Virus record (IMG/VR): IMGVR_UViG_3300045953_000016
Coordinates: 1 to 31,438 of that record
DNA length: 31,438 bases
Source of the DNA: a virus
Strand: one strand, 5' to 3'
Shown: positions 14,651 to 22,372 of the stretch, piece by piece
How the letters are laid out: each line of letters opens with the position of its first letter
Numbering within the stretch: the stretch's first letter is position 1
Notes under the pieces: generated by a model
What the model was told of the DNA's origin: nothing
Databases searched by the model: none
The model's input: the letters and a program-made list of their open reading frames with translations, nothing else
Position numbers and translations under genes: made by a program

Positions 14651-14723
14651 CAGCTATGCAGATGCGATAATATTATGATTTTAAAAGTCTAAAAGTTTCT
14701 GACTGTAAAAAATATTATAATCA

Positions 14724-14818
14724 GGATTAGCTATTAAATACTTGCCGTAGGCAAACTATGTTGGATTAGCTAAGGGCGTGGCTTCGCAGCTCGGATTAGC
14801 TGACAAAGTGGATTAGCT
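14724..14818 (+). repeat. Four copies of GGATTAGCT
   Basis: Exact copies start at 14724, 14763, 14793 and 14810, with steps of 39, 30 and 17 bp. The irregular spacing excludes CRISPR and simple tandem duplication. They lie between the origin candidate and a leftward terminator, and could be binding sites for a phage regulator or initiator. Confidence 0.75.
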
Positions 14819-14834
14819 ATTGGGGGGACTTCCG

Positions 14835-14866
14835 AAAGGAAAAGACCGAGGGTTGACAACCCCCGG
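14835..14866 (-). terminator. Rho-independent terminator for the leftward small genes
   Basis: On the minus strand CCGGGGGTT-GTC-AACCCTCGG forms a 9-bp stem with one G-T pair and a 3-nt loop, followed by TCTTTTCCTTT. It lies 12 nt past the stop of the 57-aa gene. It would keep transcription from those genes out of the repeat region. Confidence 0.8.
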
Positions 14867-14877
14867 CCTGGGCGAGA

Positions 14878-15051
14878 CTAGCGAGCGACTTGGAACCCCT
14901 CGTAACGCCGCGCTTTGTTCTGGTGCGCGGTTACGATAATCTGAAGTGCATCCTCACGAGGGATACCAGCTCGGACCAGAACCGCGATAGCCTTACGCAG
15001 TGCGCGGTATTCCGAGAGTGACAGCGAAACGAGATAAACGCCATAGTCCAT
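14878..15051 (-). CDS. Small helical protein (57 aa) beside the origin candidate
   Basis: The product starts MDYGVYLVSLSLSEYRALRK and continues with a helix pair and basic tail (AGIPREDALQIIVTAHQNKA, RRYEGF). AGGAG lies 9 nt before ATG 15051, and a terminator follows the stop. G+C looks higher than in the large arms. It is the second gene of a separate two-gene leftward unit and may be an early regulator or DNA-binding protein; no family is recognised. Confidence 0.7.
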   Translation of the reverse strand: MDYGVYLVSLSLSEYRALRKAIAVLVRAGIPREDALQIIVTAHQNKARRYEGFQVAR

Positions 15052-15088
15052 TGTAGGATACTCCTGTTAGTGTGTTGAGTAGTAAGAC

Positions 15089-15109
15089 GGGGGGATATAC
15101 AGTCCCCCC
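15089..15109 (-). promoter_or_regulatory. Strong hairpin between the two small leftward genes
   Basis: GGGGGGA (15089-15095) and TCCCCCC (15103-15109) form a 7-bp stem with a 7-nt loop. No T-run follows on the minus strand. It could attenuate or process the mRNA between the 125-aa and 57-aa genes. Confidence 0.6.
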
Positions 15110-15125
15110 ATCTCAGTAGCGCCGA

Positions 15126-15503
15126 CTACGCCGAGGGTGCCGTTTCCGACTGTTCCGCCATTGCCGCGAGGGTGGACTCCACCTGTGCGCGAGCAATGTT
15201 CTCAGGGATACCCAGACGGATGTAATCCCGAATCATCCGTTCCTTGATATCTTCCTGAGGCACTTCAGACGGCTTGTGCGGAAGTAGCGCCGACTGATAT
15301 GCATTGGACCGGGCGTTAGCTTTCAACGCCTCATCCACCATATCTTTGAGGCTCCACTTCTTTTCCGTCATCACGGCCTGTGCTTCGATATCGTTCTCGG
15401 TTTCACGATACTCGAAAGCCTTTTCGACTTTCTTGCCGCGCTCCGACTCCACCGGCGAGTCATCGGGAACCTTGAACGTGAACTTGCCGACCAGTGTTTT
15501 CAT
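15126..15503 (-). CDS. Helical protein (125 aa), likely early or regulatory
   Basis: I start at ATG 15503 with AGAGG five nt upstream; a GTG two codons earlier is possible. The first 20 residues are a short strand pair (KTLVGKFTFKVPDDSP), the middle is charged and helical, and the C-terminus has IKERMIRDYIRLGIPENIAR, a pattern like a small three-helix domain. The last residues are Ala/Glu/Ser-rich. It has its own consensus promoter and lies next to the divergent late promoter, so it may regulate the switch; this is inference. Confidence 0.7.
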   Translation of the reverse strand: MKTLVGKFTFKVPDDSPVESERGKKVEKAFEYRETENDIEAQAVMTEKKWSLKDMVDEALKANARSNAYQSALLPHKPSEVPQEDIKERMIRDYIRLGIPENIARAQVESTLAAMAEQSETAPSA

Positions 15504-15547
15504 ACTCACCTCTGTTAGTCGCCCGCGTCATGCGAGCGTATGACCAT

Positions 15548-15575
15548 ACTATAGCAGGTGCCGTGCCAGTGTCAA
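15548..15575 (-). promoter_or_regulatory. Leftward sigma70-type promoter
   Basis: On the minus strand TTGACA (15575-15570) and TATAGT (15553-15548) are 16 bp apart. The start of transcription should fall near 15541, about 40 nt before the 125-aa gene. A short palindrome GTATG-AC-CATAC (15538-15549) covers the -10 edge and start point, a good position for a repressor. Confidence 0.75.
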
Positions 15576-15826
15576 GCCCTGTGAACATTGGGCTTTCGCA
15601 TGGTAGCTATACGAATAGTCCGCCTATCGTCAACCTTTAGTTTACTTTTCTCGTGTTTCGAGGGACTTCTCGTAAACCATTGATACGTAAGGGGATATAG
15701 TCCTCGTGGCGAGCCTCATAGCTGGCACGAAAATTGCGTGGTATCGTAATCATTTGTTTTTGTATAAGAATATAAATGGGTCCCCTATTTTGTGGAAGAA
15801 CCTAATATTATATACAAAAAGAAAAG
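15576..15826. other. Non-coding region between divergent promoters
   Basis: No gene is supported on either strand. The region includes A+T-rich pieces (about 15745-15825) upstream of the late promoter, which may act as an UP element. Nothing else definite is seen. Confidence 0.4.
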
Positions 15827-15877
15827 TTGACTTTCAGTCGAATCCATGCTATACTGATTCCATACGGGGCGACTGAA
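15827..15877 (+). promoter_or_regulatory. Strong rightward promoter of the late operon with 8-bp dyad
   Basis: TTGACT (15827-15832) and TATACT (15850-15855) are exactly 17 bp apart, with an A/T-rich upstream stretch. TTCAGTCG (15833-15840) in the spacer is repeated inverted as CGACTGAA (15870-15877), centred on the -10 box. This is a likely operator. Transcription should start near 15862 and read all late genes. Confidence 0.8.
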
Positions 15878-15915
15878 CTTTCAGATAATATTGAAAAATA
15901 TTATTGTCTGAGAGT
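15877..15915 (+). promoter_or_regulatory. Hairpin in the late mRNA leader
   Basis: TCAGATAATATT and AATATTATTGTCTGA pair around a GAAA loop, with a small bulge, and the stem extends weakly outward. It ends about 20 nt before the first late start codon and could stabilise the mRNA 5' end or modulate translation. Confidence 0.6.
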
Positions 15916-15935
15916 CCCTACAAGGGGAAAGGTGT

Positions 15936-16157
15936 ATGCCTACAGGAACAGCAACAATCACGGCTAAATCTGGACCGTCTATCCAGAATACTGCTCTCCC
16001 CTTAACGGGAGTAACACTAGTAACATATGACGTGGATAGAAACGTGCTGTTCGTTCAGCAGGGTTCTGCACGTCCTATCAAGGAATTTGATTTGACTGGT
16101 GTTACTACTGCAACTATCACCATTAGCGGTGGCAACTTCGCATTCGTGGTGTCGTAA
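15936..16157 (+). CDS. First late gene: small beta-rich protein (73 aa)
   Basis: The product is rich in Thr, Val, Ser and Gly with alternating strands (GTATITAKSG, GVTLVTYDV, NVLFVQQGS, ATITISGGNFAFVVS), like small capsid decoration proteins. GGGGAAAGG lies just upstream of ATG 15936. A structural gene ahead of the small terminase, at the strongest promoter, suggests high expression. Four other small late proteins (at 16730, 26072, 27720 and 28038) have similar composition, but I cannot claim homology. Confidence 0.7.
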   Translation: MPTGTATITAKSGPSIQNTALPLTGVTLVTYDVDRNVLFVQQGSARPIKEFDLTGVTTATITISGGNFAFVVS

Positions 16158-16162
16158 CTATC

Positions 16163-16729
16163 ATGCCGATGGGAATCGTATCGGACGAGGATTTCAAAAA
16201 GGAGAGGGATAATTCTTCTCCTGATAGACGTCCTCTGGAAAAACCATCGGCTGTAGTTGTCGATACAACTAGAGGACGAGGAGTCGGTAACGTAGAAGTC
16301 CCGGATAGTCTGCGAAAGATTATTGGAGAAACTTCCGTTACCGACGGTCCCGCTGAAGCTACACAGTTAGCTGCTAATTTCGGAATATCTCGTTCGTCTG
16401 TATCAGCGTATGCTAATGGTGCAACATCGACTGCATCTTACGATGATACACCGAACAAGAATATTATTAAAGAAGCGAGAGAGAAGATAAGCCGTAAGGC
16501 GCGTGGGAAATTAATGCTTGCTTTGCGAAGTCTTACTCCTGAAGCTATCGCTATGGCGAAGGCTAAGGATATCGCAGGCATTGCGAAAGATATGTCCGCT
16601 GTCATACGTTCGATGGAGGAGAAATCCTCTCACGATGATAGTGGACCTAAAGGTCCAACCTTCATATTCTATAGTCCTCAAACTCGTAAAGAAGAAACGT
16701 TTGACGTGGTGTTCACCAGAGAGGGATAG
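16163..16729 (+). CDS. Probable terminase small subunit
   Basis: The 188-aa product lies four genes before the large terminase. After a disordered Pro/Ser-rich start, a helix-turn-helix is seen near residues 68-82 (ATQLAANFGISRSSVSAYAN), then a long helical region (AREKISRKARGKLMLALRSL through SAVIRSMEEK) that would serve oligomerisation, and a strand tail FIFYSPQTRK that could contact the large subunit. Small terminases recognise phage DNA for packaging. Position and layout support the call; no signature motif exists. Confidence 0.75.
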   Translation: MPMGIVSDEDFKKERDNSSPDRRPLEKPSAVVVDTTRGRGVGNVEVPDSLRKIIGETSVTDGPAEATQLAANFGISRSSVSAYANGATSTASYDDTPNKNIIKEAREKISRKARGKLMLALRSLTPEAIAMAKAKDIAGIAKDMSAVIRSMEEKSSHDDSGPKGPTFIFYSPQTRKEETFDVVFTREG

Positions 16730-16963
16730 ATGCCCCTACTTGAAACGTTATCCCCTGGTCCGAACTACTCGTTGACACAGAATCAGGTATACTGTCTACC
16801 TGCATCAACTGTGTTCATCATTGCTAATGAAGCTATCGAGTTCTCAATGAATGTCGGTAGTGGATTCGCAGCAGTAGCGGCATCATCTACGGGATTCCAA
16901 AGCTCGTGGCCCTACTGTCGCGCAACGACTACAACGGCGAAGGTTTCAGTTAAGAGGTATTAA
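16730..16963 (+). CDS. Small beta-rich protein (77 aa)
   Basis: It begins at the base after the small-terminase stop (TAGATG). Strands such as QVYCLPASTVFIIANEAIEF and AKVSVKRY, with a Gly/Ala/Ser central part, suggest a small virion protein like the 73-aa product two genes upstream. No ribosome site stands out, so it may be translated by coupling. Confidence 0.65.
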   Translation: MPLLETLSPGPNYSLTQNQVYCLPASTVFIIANEAIEFSMNVGSGFAAVAASSTGFQSSWPYCRATTTTAKVSVKRY

Positions 16964-16964
16964 C

Positions 16965-17099
16965 ATGCTGACTCCCTTTAGCCTGCTTCTTCTAATCGTA
17001 GTCATCCTGGCAGTCTACGATTTGATTTACAACCCTGCGACTAAACTAGCTGACGTTTGTATTATTCTCCTCGTAGTCTTTCTGTTGTTGATGCGATGA
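16965..17099 (+). CDS. Two-helix membrane protein (44 aa)
   Basis: ATG 16965 has AGAGG seven nt upstream. The product is MLTPFSLLLLIVVILAVYDL, a short polar loop IYNPATKLADVC, and a second helix IILLVVFLLLMR. Its stop overlaps the lipoprotein start (ATGA). A small two-helix membrane protein next to a lipoprotein recalls holin plus o-spanin arrangements, but the holin role is only a hypothesis. Confidence 0.7.
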   Translation: MLTPFSLLLLIVVILAVYDLIYNPATKLADVCIILLVVFLLLMR

Positions 17100-17398
17100 G
17101 AATTATTCTTCTACTATCGCTTCTCGTGTCCGGTTGTGCAACCACATGGTCACAACTAGGATATGAGAAGGTCGGTCCAGTAGAAGCTGAGATATGGCGT
17201 AATAACAAGACCGGCTCCTGTGAGAGACGAGTCTATCTAGATTCAATGTATTTCCATACTGTGGTGAACTGTGATGATTACAAGGCGAGAATTACTCAAG
17301 ATGTTCGCGGCTACGCCTTTCCTAGTGACAAGCGCGAGGCCGAAACTAAGTCCATCTCCAGAAGTAATACAAGAACGATTTCAGATGGCATTCGATAA
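17096..17398 (+). CDS. Lipoprotein (100 aa), possible outer-membrane spanin-like
   Basis: From ATG 17096 the product begins MRIILLLSLLVSGCATTWSQ: a short charged start, a hydrophobic stretch and the lipobox LVSGC, so signal peptidase II would leave a lipidated Cys at residue 14. The mature part (~87 residues) has strands EIWRNNKTGSCERRVYL and YFHTVVNCDD. Two further cysteines may form a disulfide. Its last 128 nt overlap the large terminase frame. A frame starting at 17057 adds 13 residues that would spoil the signal. Spanin-like or superinfection roles are possible. Confidence 0.75.
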   Translation: MRIILLLSLLVSGCATTWSQLGYEKVGPVEAEIWRNNKTGSCERRVYLDSMYFHTVVNCDDYKARITQDVRGYAFPSDKREAETKSISRSNTRTISDGIR

Positions 17399-19088
17399 AG
17401 GGTTCTGGAAACCCAATAAGAAACAGGAACTATTCCTCTCCTTACCGAATTCCATCTTTGAGGGATTCTACGGAGGGGGTAACGCTTCTGGTAAGTCGGA
17501 CGTTCTACTAGTCTACGGACTAATACATCGTTGGCATGAGAACCCAAAGTTCAAACAGGTTTTCATGCGGCGAACTTATCCTGAACTAAAGAATGAAATA
17601 GTTCCCCGAAGTCAGGAGATATATCCGAAGTTCGGGGCAGTATTCAATAAGACTGATATGTGTTGGCGGTTTCCGCGTCCTGATGAGATTGGCGGTTCAG
17701 GCGCGAGGACTGGAGCACACATATTCTTAGGGCATTGCGAGACTGAAGATGATGCTCATAAATACGACTCAATGGAAATTAATCTCTTTACTCCCGACGA
17801 ACTTACGACCTTTACTGAATTTATATATCTACATATCGGATTCACCCGAGTCCGAACTAGCGACTCAAATCTTCCTGCAATCATTAGGGCCGCAGGAATG
17901 CCCGGAGGAATCGGGCACACATTTGTTAAGAAAAGATTCATTGCTCCCTACCCTGCTGGTGGAAAGGTTATTGTCGGAAAAGGAAACGTAAAGCGATTCT
18001 ACGTCCATTCGACAGTAAGTGATAACCCACACGCGGATAAGGAGTATAGCGCAAGACTTGATGGTATTCCTAGTGAGGCCGAACGAAAAGCGAGGAAGTT
18101 CGGTGATTGGGATGCTTATCAGGGTCAAGTATTCGATGAGTTCCGGGATAGACTATATCCTGATGAACCCGATAATGCGCTACACGTAATACAGCCGTTC
18201 GATATTCCATCGTGGTGGCCCCGAATGTTTATCGGAGATTGGGGCTTCGCTGCGATGACCTATATGGGATATTACGCTATATCCCCTGCTAAGCGAATGT
18301 TCCTGTATCGTGAACGTTACTGGCTCAAGACTAAGATTGAAACTTGGGCACCCGAAGTGAAGGCTGACATTGAGCGAGAACAACCAAGAGTTATCAAGTT
18401 CTGTCAGTCCGTCGGACAGGAACGCGGGCAGGAACACACTATACAACAACAAATCGAAACTGCAATTGGCAGACCTATCGAACTATCTGTTAATAGTCCT
18501 GGGTCAAGAATTAGCGGAAAGCTACTACTTCACGAATATCTCAGGTGGAAACCGAAGCCAATAGTTCCACCTTCTGATATGCCAGTATATTCGGAGGAAT
18601 ATGCCATGTGGCTACTCCGAAATAAAGGCATGATTGATTACAAGAATTATCTCGCACTATTCGACCCTCCTGAACCGGAGAGTAATATACCGAAATTGCA
18701 GATATTCCTGTGTGATGTTCACAAGATAAGTCACGAGGAATGTTCTAACTGTTGTCCGCTAATGATTGAATCTATTAAAGCCTGTAACTATGATAAGGCT
18801 ACTAAAGAAGGGAAGCCTGCTGAGGACGTTGCTCAGTTTGCTGGTGACGACCCTTACGATGATATTCGTTACGCTTGCGACTCAGCGGAACGATATTTTG
18901 AAACAGCAGCTCAAGAATTTGCAAAAGTTCAGAAGCAGGCTGAATTAACACAAGCACTAGCGAATAGTCAGGATTGGACAGCCTTCTATCGAAATGCAAG
19001 GAAACTAGAATCTACTGAAAGACCTATGCAAGCAGTTTCACGCTTTCATAGAGCAGGTAGTAATCGTTCTAGGAGATGGGGACGATAG
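17271..19088 (+). CDS. Terminase large subunit with Tat-like N-terminal extension
   Basis: The packaging motor, up to 605 aa. The ATPase has Walker A GGGNASGKS (residues 68-76) and an acidic DEL (176-178) after a hydrophobic stretch, as in Walker B of TerL. The nuclease domain shows FIGDWGF with Asp323, the first RNase-H-fold Asp, after the typical GDWDAYQGQVFDEF. From ATG 17271 the N-terminus reads MMITRRELLKMFAATPFLVT, a twin-arginine-like leader like that of the 115-aa early protein. ATG 17385 (567 aa) would avoid most of the 128-nt overlap with the lipoprotein gene. The tail is Arg/Ser-rich. Confidence 0.9.
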   Translation: MMITRRELLKMFAATPFLVTSARPKLSPSPEVIQERFQMAFDKGFWKPNKKQELFLSLPNSIFEGFYGGGNASGKSDVLLVYGLIHRWHENPKFKQVFMRRTYPELKNEIVPRSQEIYPKFGAVFNKTDMCWRFPRPDEIGGSGARTGAHIFLGHCETEDDAHKYDSMEINLFTPDELTTFTEFIYLHIGFTRVRTSDSNLPAIIRAAGMPGGIGHTFVKKRFIAPYPAGGKVIVGKGNVKRFYVHSTVSDNPHADKEYSARLDGIPSEAERKARKFGDWDAYQGQVFDEFRDRLYPDEPDNALHVIQPFDIPSWWPRMFIGDWGFAAMTYMGYYAISPAKRMFLYRERYWLKTKIETWAPEVKADIEREQPRVIKFCQSVGQERGQEHTIQQQIETAIGRPIELSVNSPGSRISGKLLLHEYLRWKPKPIVPPSDMPVYSEEYAMWLLRNKGMIDYKNYLALFDPPEPESNIPKLQIFLCDVHKISHEECSNCCPLMIESIKACNYDKATKEGKPAEDVAQFAGDDPYDDIRYACDSAERYFETAAQEFAKVQKQAELTQALANSQDWTAFYRNARKLESTERPMQAVSRFHRAGSNRSRRWGR

Positions 19089-21215
19089 ATGCCTAGATTA
19101 AACCAGCTTGGCGAAGTCGCAATGGGTATTGCTGGAATCCAGGGGTCTATTAATCTTCAGCTAATCCCAGATAGTTTTGGTCCATACTGGGTTACTAACG
19201 AAACCGCTATCTTTTTCCAGCCTTCCATAAACGCTCTTACTCTCTACGATAAAGTTTCTGGTGGTAGAAGTCCTGTTAATCCGCCTTGGCCCGCGAATGA
19301 TTATCGCGCCGGTGGAGGAAATTGGTGTGCATGGGCTAATCTACCAGGAATAGGATTGTTCGCTCCTAATCTTCATCTTCCAGAAGCAGGATTACTGGAT
19401 GTTGGACCTGATGGAGCAATAGGATATAAGCCTGTCTATCAATCTGATAGGGGCGGAGATGTCCTAGAACTAAATGGAGAGGTTTGGAACCTTACTCCAT
19501 CTGATGTAGTATACGATTTACAACTACTCGGCGGTAAGCGTGCAATCTACCGCAATGAATTTCATCAAATCAAGACAGTAAATATTCCTCCATGCATTCA
19601 AATCGGTTCAGTGTGGAGGCCAAGAGCTTCATTCATTAATGGTGAATGGTGGGTATGCTACTTCTCATCGGAGAAAGGCGTAATTCTCCATCCATTCAAT
19701 TCAACTGTTGGATATGTTATCGTTCCTCCGGGAATAGATGCATTCCAACACGATATGATTGCACTAGGAAATACTGCTAAAATCTGCTGGTCTGCGCGTG
19801 CAGGAGAATTGCCAGTAGATTATCGTGAAAGACTAATTGATGTAACTACTGAGCCAAGACAAGAACTCAAGGCTTCTACTGGAGTAATCGTTAGACTAGA
19901 TAGACCTCACTGGTTAGGTGGCTTTACTGGTAAACCTGGCGTTCTCGGTGGATGGGACACTAATGATGACCCTCCAGAATTTCGAGATGTTCATGCCCTA
20001 CCGGGAAATGGATATCTCGATGTTCCAACGTCTACGTTTTACAACAAAAGAGACCAACCCGTAGGTTCTTTTATTCACAGTCAGCCCGGATGGACTGTGG
20101 AAACAATGGAAGAAGCTGCTAGAAATAGTCAGTTTCCTCCTATTTGTTATTGGGACTCACGTAGATGGCCGCGTTGGCCTAATCTTCCTGCTAACTCTTG
20201 GCTGTGCATACAAGCATATTGTGGACGTAGTGAACCTTTCGCTGCTTTTGAAGCAGATATTAGGTCACTACTTTCAGAAATAACCCAACTTAAACCAAGT
20301 CAGTTGATTGCTCTCGTTGACCAGTCTTATTGGCAGACACCTACCAATAATCTGACCGACGATTTGAGCGCACTGATTCCAATTTTCTCACGATTGGCGA
20401 AGGACTATCCGAAAGTTATCGCCACTATTCCTTTTAACTTCAATGGACGATTCAATGGGATGCAAAATCATCCTGAGATTCGTCCGTTATGGGAACAATT
20501 CGCAGCCGGTATTACAGGAGAACCTAACGTGGCAAATCCACAGCTTCCTGCTGATGTTTGTGCTGCAATTCATGCCGAACGCGGTAAGTATGGTCCTTCT
20601 CCTAACAGTTCAGAACTGTGCAAAATTCTAAACGATGCTGCATGGTCCTGTGGTCAGGGTGCAGATATCGGAGTTAACCGTAAGGACTTTGGGAATCACG
20701 TAGAAAGTCCCGAACGTCCTGAAGTTGGCAAAATTGCCAGTGATATCATTCATCGCAAATCAGACAACATGATTTGGGATGTATTGGTAGCTGCTGGCGA
20801 TGGTGGCCCTGCTACTCCTAACTGTGGTGAAGCATTAGGAGAAATGACTGATTCTCGTAGGCCGTGGGTTAAACCACAACAGCCTCCTGATACACCTGAC
20901 CCAGAACCAGTAGGTGTTACTATTTTCTACAATGACCCTGTTGCAAGACGTTCAGACCCGTTCGGCTGTCTCATTAAGTTTGAGATAGCTAGTGCAAGAC
21001 CCATTACGAGAGCTGAATTTTATTGCGAGGGTAATGGAGAGAATCCCGTCGCTATTGAATACCCAGTGGGGCCGGGATTTGATGGTAGGTATATCCGTCA
21101 AATCGGTGTCAAATTCACTGTTAATGGCGTTTGGACCCTGAAAGTTAAGGGTTGGAACGACCAGGGACAGGTAGGAGAATCTGACGGAACTCATCGAGTA
21201 GAAGTAACATTCTAA
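19089..21215 (+). CDS. Multidomain virion protein (708 aa): propeller-like, TIM-barrel-like and Ig-like parts
   Basis: Residues 25-300 are beta-rich with Trp/Gly repeats (WCAWANLPGIGLFAPN, ASFINGEWWVCYF), propeller-like. Residues 350-475 alternate strands and helices (PPICYWDSRRW, WLCIQAYCG, LIALVDQSYW, VIATIPFNFNG), like a glycoside-hydrolase TIM barrel. Residues 490-590 form a unit ending WDVLVAAGDGG and RRPWVKP that I recall from uncultured phage proteins. After a Pro hinge, residues 607-708 look Ig-like. It probably binds or degrades cell-surface glycans as a spike or virion enzyme. Its place between terminase and portal is unusual for a fibre. No catalytic residues can be assigned. Confidence 0.65.
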   Translation: MPRLNQLGEVAMGIAGIQGSINLQLIPDSFGPYWVTNETAIFFQPSINALTLYDKVSGGRSPVNPPWPANDYRAGGGNWCAWANLPGIGLFAPNLHLPEAGLLDVGPDGAIGYKPVYQSDRGGDVLELNGEVWNLTPSDVVYDLQLLGGKRAIYRNEFHQIKTVNIPPCIQIGSVWRPRASFINGEWWVCYFSSEKGVILHPFNSTVGYVIVPPGIDAFQHDMIALGNTAKICWSARAGELPVDYRERLIDVTTEPRQELKASTGVIVRLDRPHWLGGFTGKPGVLGGWDTNDDPPEFRDVHALPGNGYLDVPTSTFYNKRDQPVGSFIHSQPGWTVETMEEAARNSQFPPICYWDSRRWPRWPNLPANSWLCIQAYCGRSEPFAAFEADIRSLLSEITQLKPSQLIALVDQSYWQTPTNNLTDDLSALIPIFSRLAKDYPKVIATIPFNFNGRFNGMQNHPEIRPLWEQFAAGITGEPNVANPQLPADVCAAIHAERGKYGPSPNSSELCKILNDAAWSCGQGADIGVNRKDFGNHVESPERPEVGKIASDIIHRKSDNMIWDVLVAAGDGGPATPNCGEALGEMTDSRRPWVKPQQPPDTPDPEPVGVTIFYNDPVARRSDPFGCLIKFEIASARPITRAEFYCEGNGENPVAIEYPVGPGFDGRYIRQIGVKFTVNGVWTLKVKGWNDQGQVGESDGTHRVEVTF

Positions 21216-21224
21216 GGAGAAATA

Positions 21225-21650
21225 ATGTTCGCATGGCTGAGAGAACTACTTGAAATACGATACGATAATAAATTAAGAAACTTGAGACTTAAGGAAGAAC
21301 TACAGGATAGAAGTAAGTTCTGTTCTTCCTGTGAAGTCTTGAGAATTGAACTAGAAAATTCCCATCGCGAAAGACGGGAACTAATGGGTAGGATTCTAAC
21401 TCCTCCCACTAAAGAGCCTGACCACATCGTGGCTCCTGAACCACAGAAATTGCCAATGGTAAGACGGCATATTCCGTGGACAGTTAAGCAACAAATGTTA
21501 GAAGCAGAAGATAGACAGAAAGCGGTAGCATTGAAAAATGCTGCTAAGCCTGATACTTCTGTTGAGGATTTGGAAAAAGAACTAAACATCGTTCAGCAGG
21601 AACGGGAGTCACAAAGTGGCCCGACAACAAACAGCAGCGGAAGCAGCTAA
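21225..21650 (+). CDS. Coiled-coil protein (141 aa)
   Basis: Strong ribosome site AAGGAG five nt before ATG 21225. The product opens MFAWLRELLEIRYDNKLRN with an amphipathic helix, has a CSSC pair in KFCSSCEVLRIELENS, a long charged coiled coil, and the phrase IPWTVKQQMLEAEDRQ that I have seen in uncultured phage proteins of unknown role. A Ser/Thr tail overlaps the next gene. It may be a portal-associated or internal virion protein. Confidence 0.7.
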   Translation: MFAWLRELLEIRYDNKLRNLRLKEELQDRSKFCSSCEVLRIELENSHRERRELMGRILTPPTKEPDHIVAPEPQKLPMVRRHIPWTVKQQMLEAEDRQKAVALKNAAKPDTSVEDLEKELNIVQQERESQSGPTTNSSGSS

Positions 21651-21879
21651 AGAAGGTGCCTCCCGTTTGGGAAGATTTGCGGGGGCTACTTCTGACGAAC
21701 AAAAGAAGAAGCAACCTGATATGGTTGGGCGTATCCAGAAATACGCTCAAGAAGAAGCAGAACGTCAGAAGAAAAAGAAAGCTGAAGATGAAGCCAAAAA
21801 GAAGGCTCCGGTTAATACGGCGCCTCAAGATGGTTTCCTCACTAGAATGTATAAGAAATACGTAAGCGGGGAGAAGTAA
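21616..21879 (+). CDS. Lys/Ala/Glu-rich helical protein (87 aa)
   Basis: GTG start at 21616, with GGGAG six nt upstream, within the end of the preceding gene (35-nt overlap). The product is mostly charged helix (YAQEEAERQKKKKAEDEAKK) and ends FLTRMYKKYVSGEK. It is probably a small DNA-binding or internal head protein. No known domain is seen. Confidence 0.65.
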   Translation: MARQQTAAEAAKEGASRLGRFAGATSDEQKKKQPDMVGRIQKYAQEEAERQKKKKAEDEAKKKAPVNTAPQDGFLTRMYKKYVSGEK

Positions 21880-21880
21880 C

Positions 21881-22366
21881 ATGGCAGGAATCAATGTAGG
21901 TCCGGGATTCATGGGCAGACTTGGCGGTCAGATGCCAGGTGCATTGAATGCCTTGGGCCAAAAATATGGTGGCTCGATGTCTGGACCTGCCAAGGCATCA
22001 GCTTCACTACTTGGTAAACAGCGAACACCATCAAGACCTAAGGTAACTAGTGGCATGGGTAAGCAACAGCTACCCGGTCAACAGATACCAATTCAAGCAC
22101 CAGGATTACAGGCAGCACCACAAGAAATTCAGGCTCAGATGCCTGCTGCCGTTAATACTGCACCTTCACCGCAATTATTTCAGAATCCCTATGCAAACAT
22201 ATTTGGTGGAAGTTCCGGATACGGTTCTAGTGGGAACACTGGAATCGCTGGTGGACTATTTAACAGACCACCCGGATACGAACGCCCTAATATGGGTGCT
22301 GCAGGCACTGATATTGGAGGAATGTTCGGAGCTTACAACCGCTTTAGTCGGCCACAAAGCTACTAG
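21881..22366 (+). CDS. Gly/Pro/Gln-rich low-complexity protein (161 aa)
   Basis: Begins one base after the preceding stop, with GGGGAG close upstream. The product is dominated by Gly, Pro, Gln, Ala and Ser with few hydrophobic clusters, and ends FGAYNRFSRPQSY. It is likely disordered and a virion component near the portal. The function is unknown. Confidence 0.7.
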   Translation: MAGINVGPGFMGRLGGQMPGALNALGQKYGGSMSGPAKASASLLGKQRTPSRPKVTSGMGKQQLPGQQIPIQAPGLQAAPQEIQAQMPAAVNTAPSPQLFQNPYANIFGGSSGYGSSGNTGIAGGLFNRPPGYERPNMGAAGTDIGGMFGAYNRFSRPQSY

Positions 22367-22372
22367 GGAATC

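Noticed and set aside
14724-14818. CRISPR-like array
   Set aside because: The repeat is only 9 bp and spacing is irregular; no cas genes are nearby, and the Cas4-like nuclease fits phage recombination.
16965-17398. Firm holin/spanin annotation
   Set aside because: Size and topology fit, but no lysin is nearby and the location is atypical, so the role stays a hypothesis.
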